The notes under the pieces are model-generated. The model worked only from the letters and a program-made list of their open reading frames with translations. It did no database searches and had not been told where the DNA came from. From the NCBI GenBank assembly GCA_900544555.1, contig UQWD01000009.1, positions 1 to 64,000 on the forward strand: DNA of 64,000 nt, in the 5' to 3' direction. Positions 62,323 to 64,000 of the stretch are shown here, piece by piece; the stretch's first letter is position 1, and every line of letters begins with the position of its first letter. This DNA comes from an uncultured Eubacteriales bacterium. GTDB taxonomy: Bacteria; Bacillota; Clostridia; Christensenellales; CAG-138. The position numbers and the translations under genes are program-made.

Positions 62323-63333
62323 TTAATTTTCAAGTTCCATTGTTTGGGCGCGTTTTTGCGTATCCGCATCGATAAAAAGCCCATGACGGTAAAGCTGCCG
62401 GTTATCCAAGGACCAGATGCGCTCGGTAAACTCACCAACAGGCGTATTCTCCAGCGCGTCATACATGGTGAACAGCTTAGCGTCCAGCAGGTCCAGTAAG
62501 CTTACTACCTCGGCCTCAGGGAACATGGGCGGTTTTGGGCTGCCATATTCCGGCTGGCCATGATGAGAAAGCAGCATGTGCTGTACAAGCCTCGTTATCT
62601 CCTCCGGTATCATAAGCTCTGCCGAAACCCGTTCAACCATCGCCACACCCAGCGCAATATGGCCAATCAACTGCCCGCTCACACTGTAGCCAGATGCGAT
62701 GCCCAGCTCGCCAACGGTTAGCTCCGTCAGTTTCGCAATATCGTGGAGTATAACGCCCGCGTAAACAAGGTCCATATCCAACCTTGTATAAATTAAGGAT
62801 AACTGGCGCGCGACCCTCAGCATACATAGCGTATGGTAGAGCAGGCCGCCGCGAAAAGCATGGTGAACCTTAAGCGCGGCCGGCTGAGATAAAAGTTTAT
62901 CTTTATTATCGCGCAGAATATATTGTACTAGACGTTTTAAATCCTCTTCCTTAAACTCTTGCGCGCAGTCATAAATTTCCTGATACATCAAATCCGGGTC
63001 AATCGGTGCGCATGAAAGCAGTTCGCCCATATCAACCTCTTCGTTCGGCTTAAGCGGGCGAATCCTATCAATTTTCAACTGTTCCGTATCCTTCCATAGG
63101 GTAGGCGTTCCGCGAACCTTAACAATGCTGTCGGGATAGTATGCGCCGTGGATAAGCGCGTTATAATCCCACAGCTTTGCCGATATCTCCCCGCCCACAT
63201 CGCTTATCACCATATCGAGATAATCGCTACCTTTGCTGTTGCTGCGCTGCTGAACGCTTTTAATCACGCAATAACCCTCGACCTGATTTGTGGTACTATT
63301 AATGATATTGCTCAAAAGCTTTATTCTGCCCAT
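62323..63333 (-). CDS. yhaM: 3'-5' exoribonuclease YhaM family protein
   Basis: 336 aa. An OB-fold nucleic-acid-binding region (about 20-90) and an HD-type phosphohydrolase domain with HHAFRGGLLYHTLCM, VILHDIAKL and a later HHGQPEYGSP. YhaM degrades RNA 3' ends in Firmicutes. Start ATG 63333 with GGAGG 8 bases upstream. Confidence 0.93.
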   Translation of the reverse strand: MGRIKLLSNIINSTTNQVEGYCVIKSVQQRSNSKGSDYLDMVISDVGGEISAKLWDYNALIHGAYYPDSIVKVRGTPTLWKDTEQLKIDRIRPLKPNEEVDMGELLSCAPIDPDLMYQEIYDCAQEFKEEDLKRLVQYILRDNKDKLLSQPAALKVHHAFRGGLLYHTLCMLRVARQLSLIYTRLDMDLVYAGVILHDIAKLTELTVGELGIASGYSVSGQLIGHIALGVAMVERVSAELMIPEEITRLVQHMLLSHHGQPEYGSPKPPMFPEAEVVSLLDLLDAKLFTMYDALENTPVGEFTERIWSLDNRQLYRHGLFIDADTQKRAQTMELEN

Positions 63334-63361
63334 TCTTAATTCCTCCAACCATTGTATAAGC

Positions 63362-63390
63362 ATTATAGCAAATAAATAGCCTTGTGGCAA
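63362..63390 (-). promoter_or_regulatory. Promoter of yhaM
   Basis: TTGCCA (63385-63390), 17-bp spacer, extended -10 TGCTATAAT (TATAAT at 63362-63367), 30 bp before the start. Confidence 0.75.
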
Positions 63391-63502
63391 AATTATGGGT
63401 TCCCTCACGATTGAGAAATTTTCATCGCGCGCATAACGGAGTATATTATCCCTTTTGCCGCACATACTATTTGTGCAAATATTTTGCAGGAGGTATAACA
63501 AA

Positions 63503-63676
63503 ATGTCAGATTCAGTAACTGGCTCCCAGACAATCGGTTGCACCGTGGAAAGCTGCCGCTATAACGCGGATCATAGTTATTGCTCGCTTCAAAAAATACA
63601 GGTCGAACCGCGATGCGATTGCCACAACGGTTGTAAAGAAGACGAGAGCTTATGCGGAAGCTACGAGGCAATATAA
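63503..63676 (+). CDS. DUF1540 protein
   Basis: 57 aa. Cys-rich: GCTVESCRYNADHSYCSLQKIQV then CDCHNGCKEDESLCGSY, the DUF1540 pattern, probably a small metal-binding protein. AGGAGG lies 9 bases before the ATG. A strong terminator follows. Confidence 0.85.
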   Translation: MSDSVTGSQTIGCTVESCRYNADHSYCSLQKIQVEPRCDCHNGCKEDESLCGSYEAI

Positions 63677-63703
63677 CCTGAGCTGGGAAAGCATACCCCA
63701 GAA

Positions 63704-63733
63704 AACACCCCTGATTAAATCAGGGGTGTTTTT
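63704..63733 (+). terminator. Rho-independent terminator after the DUF1540 gene
   Basis: AACACCCCTG (63704-63713) and CAGGGGTGTT (63721-63730), loop of 7, then a T-run. Confidence 0.9.
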
Positions 63734-64000
63734 CTGTAAAATCAACCTGCTTTCACCAAATTATACCGCGTCCTATATGCATTTTCTCTTTTATAGTGTT
63801 AACTAAAAGCATAAAGCTGTAATTTAAAAATGACGCTTTTTAAGAGGAACCATAGTGTGCAGCCTATGACGTCCAAAAAAGCGCCGTGTCAGCATCAATT
63901 AATTGTAACATATCCGGCGGCAAAAAGCTATAAACGCAATACGATACAGAGGCTATCATAAGAATTTGACGGCATATAATATCATGCCCGGAATTCATAT
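63734..64000. other. Right end of window, nothing supported
   Basis: AT-rich, no gene or recognisable site within the window. Confidence 0.4.

Noticed and set aside
1..64000. CRISPR arrays, tRNA/rRNA genes, phage or transposase genes
   Set aside because: No regularly spaced repeats, no tRNA TpsiC-like arms or rRNA segments, and no transposase or integrase motifs were recognised.

Overview
This 64 kb window is bacterial chromosome from an anaerobic, spore-forming member of the Clostridia. Spore genes (SpmA, SpmB, a SipL-type SPOCS/LysM protein, a lone Spo0A-type DNA-binding domain) occur alongside an [FeFe]-hydrogenase-like sensor, a flavodiiron protein, Rex and a [4Fe-4S] serine dehydratase. 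GC is moderate, with a few AT-rich stretches. I see no rRNA, tRNA, CRISPR array, prophage or transposase gene. The genus cannot be named from sequence reading alone.

Layout. 0-10 kb: a dispersed palindromic repeat, a small conserved-looking protein, the Spo0A-C protein, a ferrous-iron module (FeoA-FeoB fusion plus a 44-aa Cys-rich partner), a flavoprotein, a TldD/TldE-like protease pair, a SipL-like protein and a second repeat copy. 10-25 kb, nearly all on the minus strand: amidohydrolase, glycosyltransferase, ThpR and KDPG aldolase, then a redox/oxygen-response block (rubredoxin-fused NADH oxidoreductase, flavodiiron protein, iron alcohol dehydrogenase, LysR regulator, Rex, SpoIIE-type phosphatase, sensory hydrogenase, [2Fe-2S] thioredoxin-like protein), then spmAB. 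25-33 kb is more accessory: a DUF1700 membrane protein beside a decayed PadR gene, an AT-rich orphan gene, a GntR-ABC operon, a frameshifted secreted protein and a membrane protein whose 3' end is duplicated around the third repeat copy. 32.5-45 kb is housekeeping: serine dehydratase, a tandem pseudouridine synthase, methyltransferase, flippase-like and CvpA proteins, lipid kinase, DapF and NadE. 45-51 kb carries two lipoproteins, a Cu/Zn SOD, an ArsR-type regulator and a second FeoB. 53-64 kb: YlmH, phosphoesterase, FBP aldolase, glycosyltransferase, MurA, CorA, a G5/M23 protein, YhaM and DUF1540.

The most interesting system is the redox block. Its hydrogenase-sensor operon (Fd - sensory hydrogenase - PP2C phosphatase - Rex - LysR, tightly packed) and the neighbouring alcohol dehydrogenase share an almost identical 24-bp operator-like sequence at or just after the promoter. 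That suggests one regulator coordinates hydrogen/redox sensing with NADH disposal, next to oxygen-scavenging enzymes.

A second theme is recent gene decay and small-scale rearrangement: a methyltransferase with three in-frame stops, a frameshifted secreted protein, a PadR remnant and a duplicated gene tail. Several very short genes (44-57 aa) are also annotated here; most are positioned or coupled as if real.
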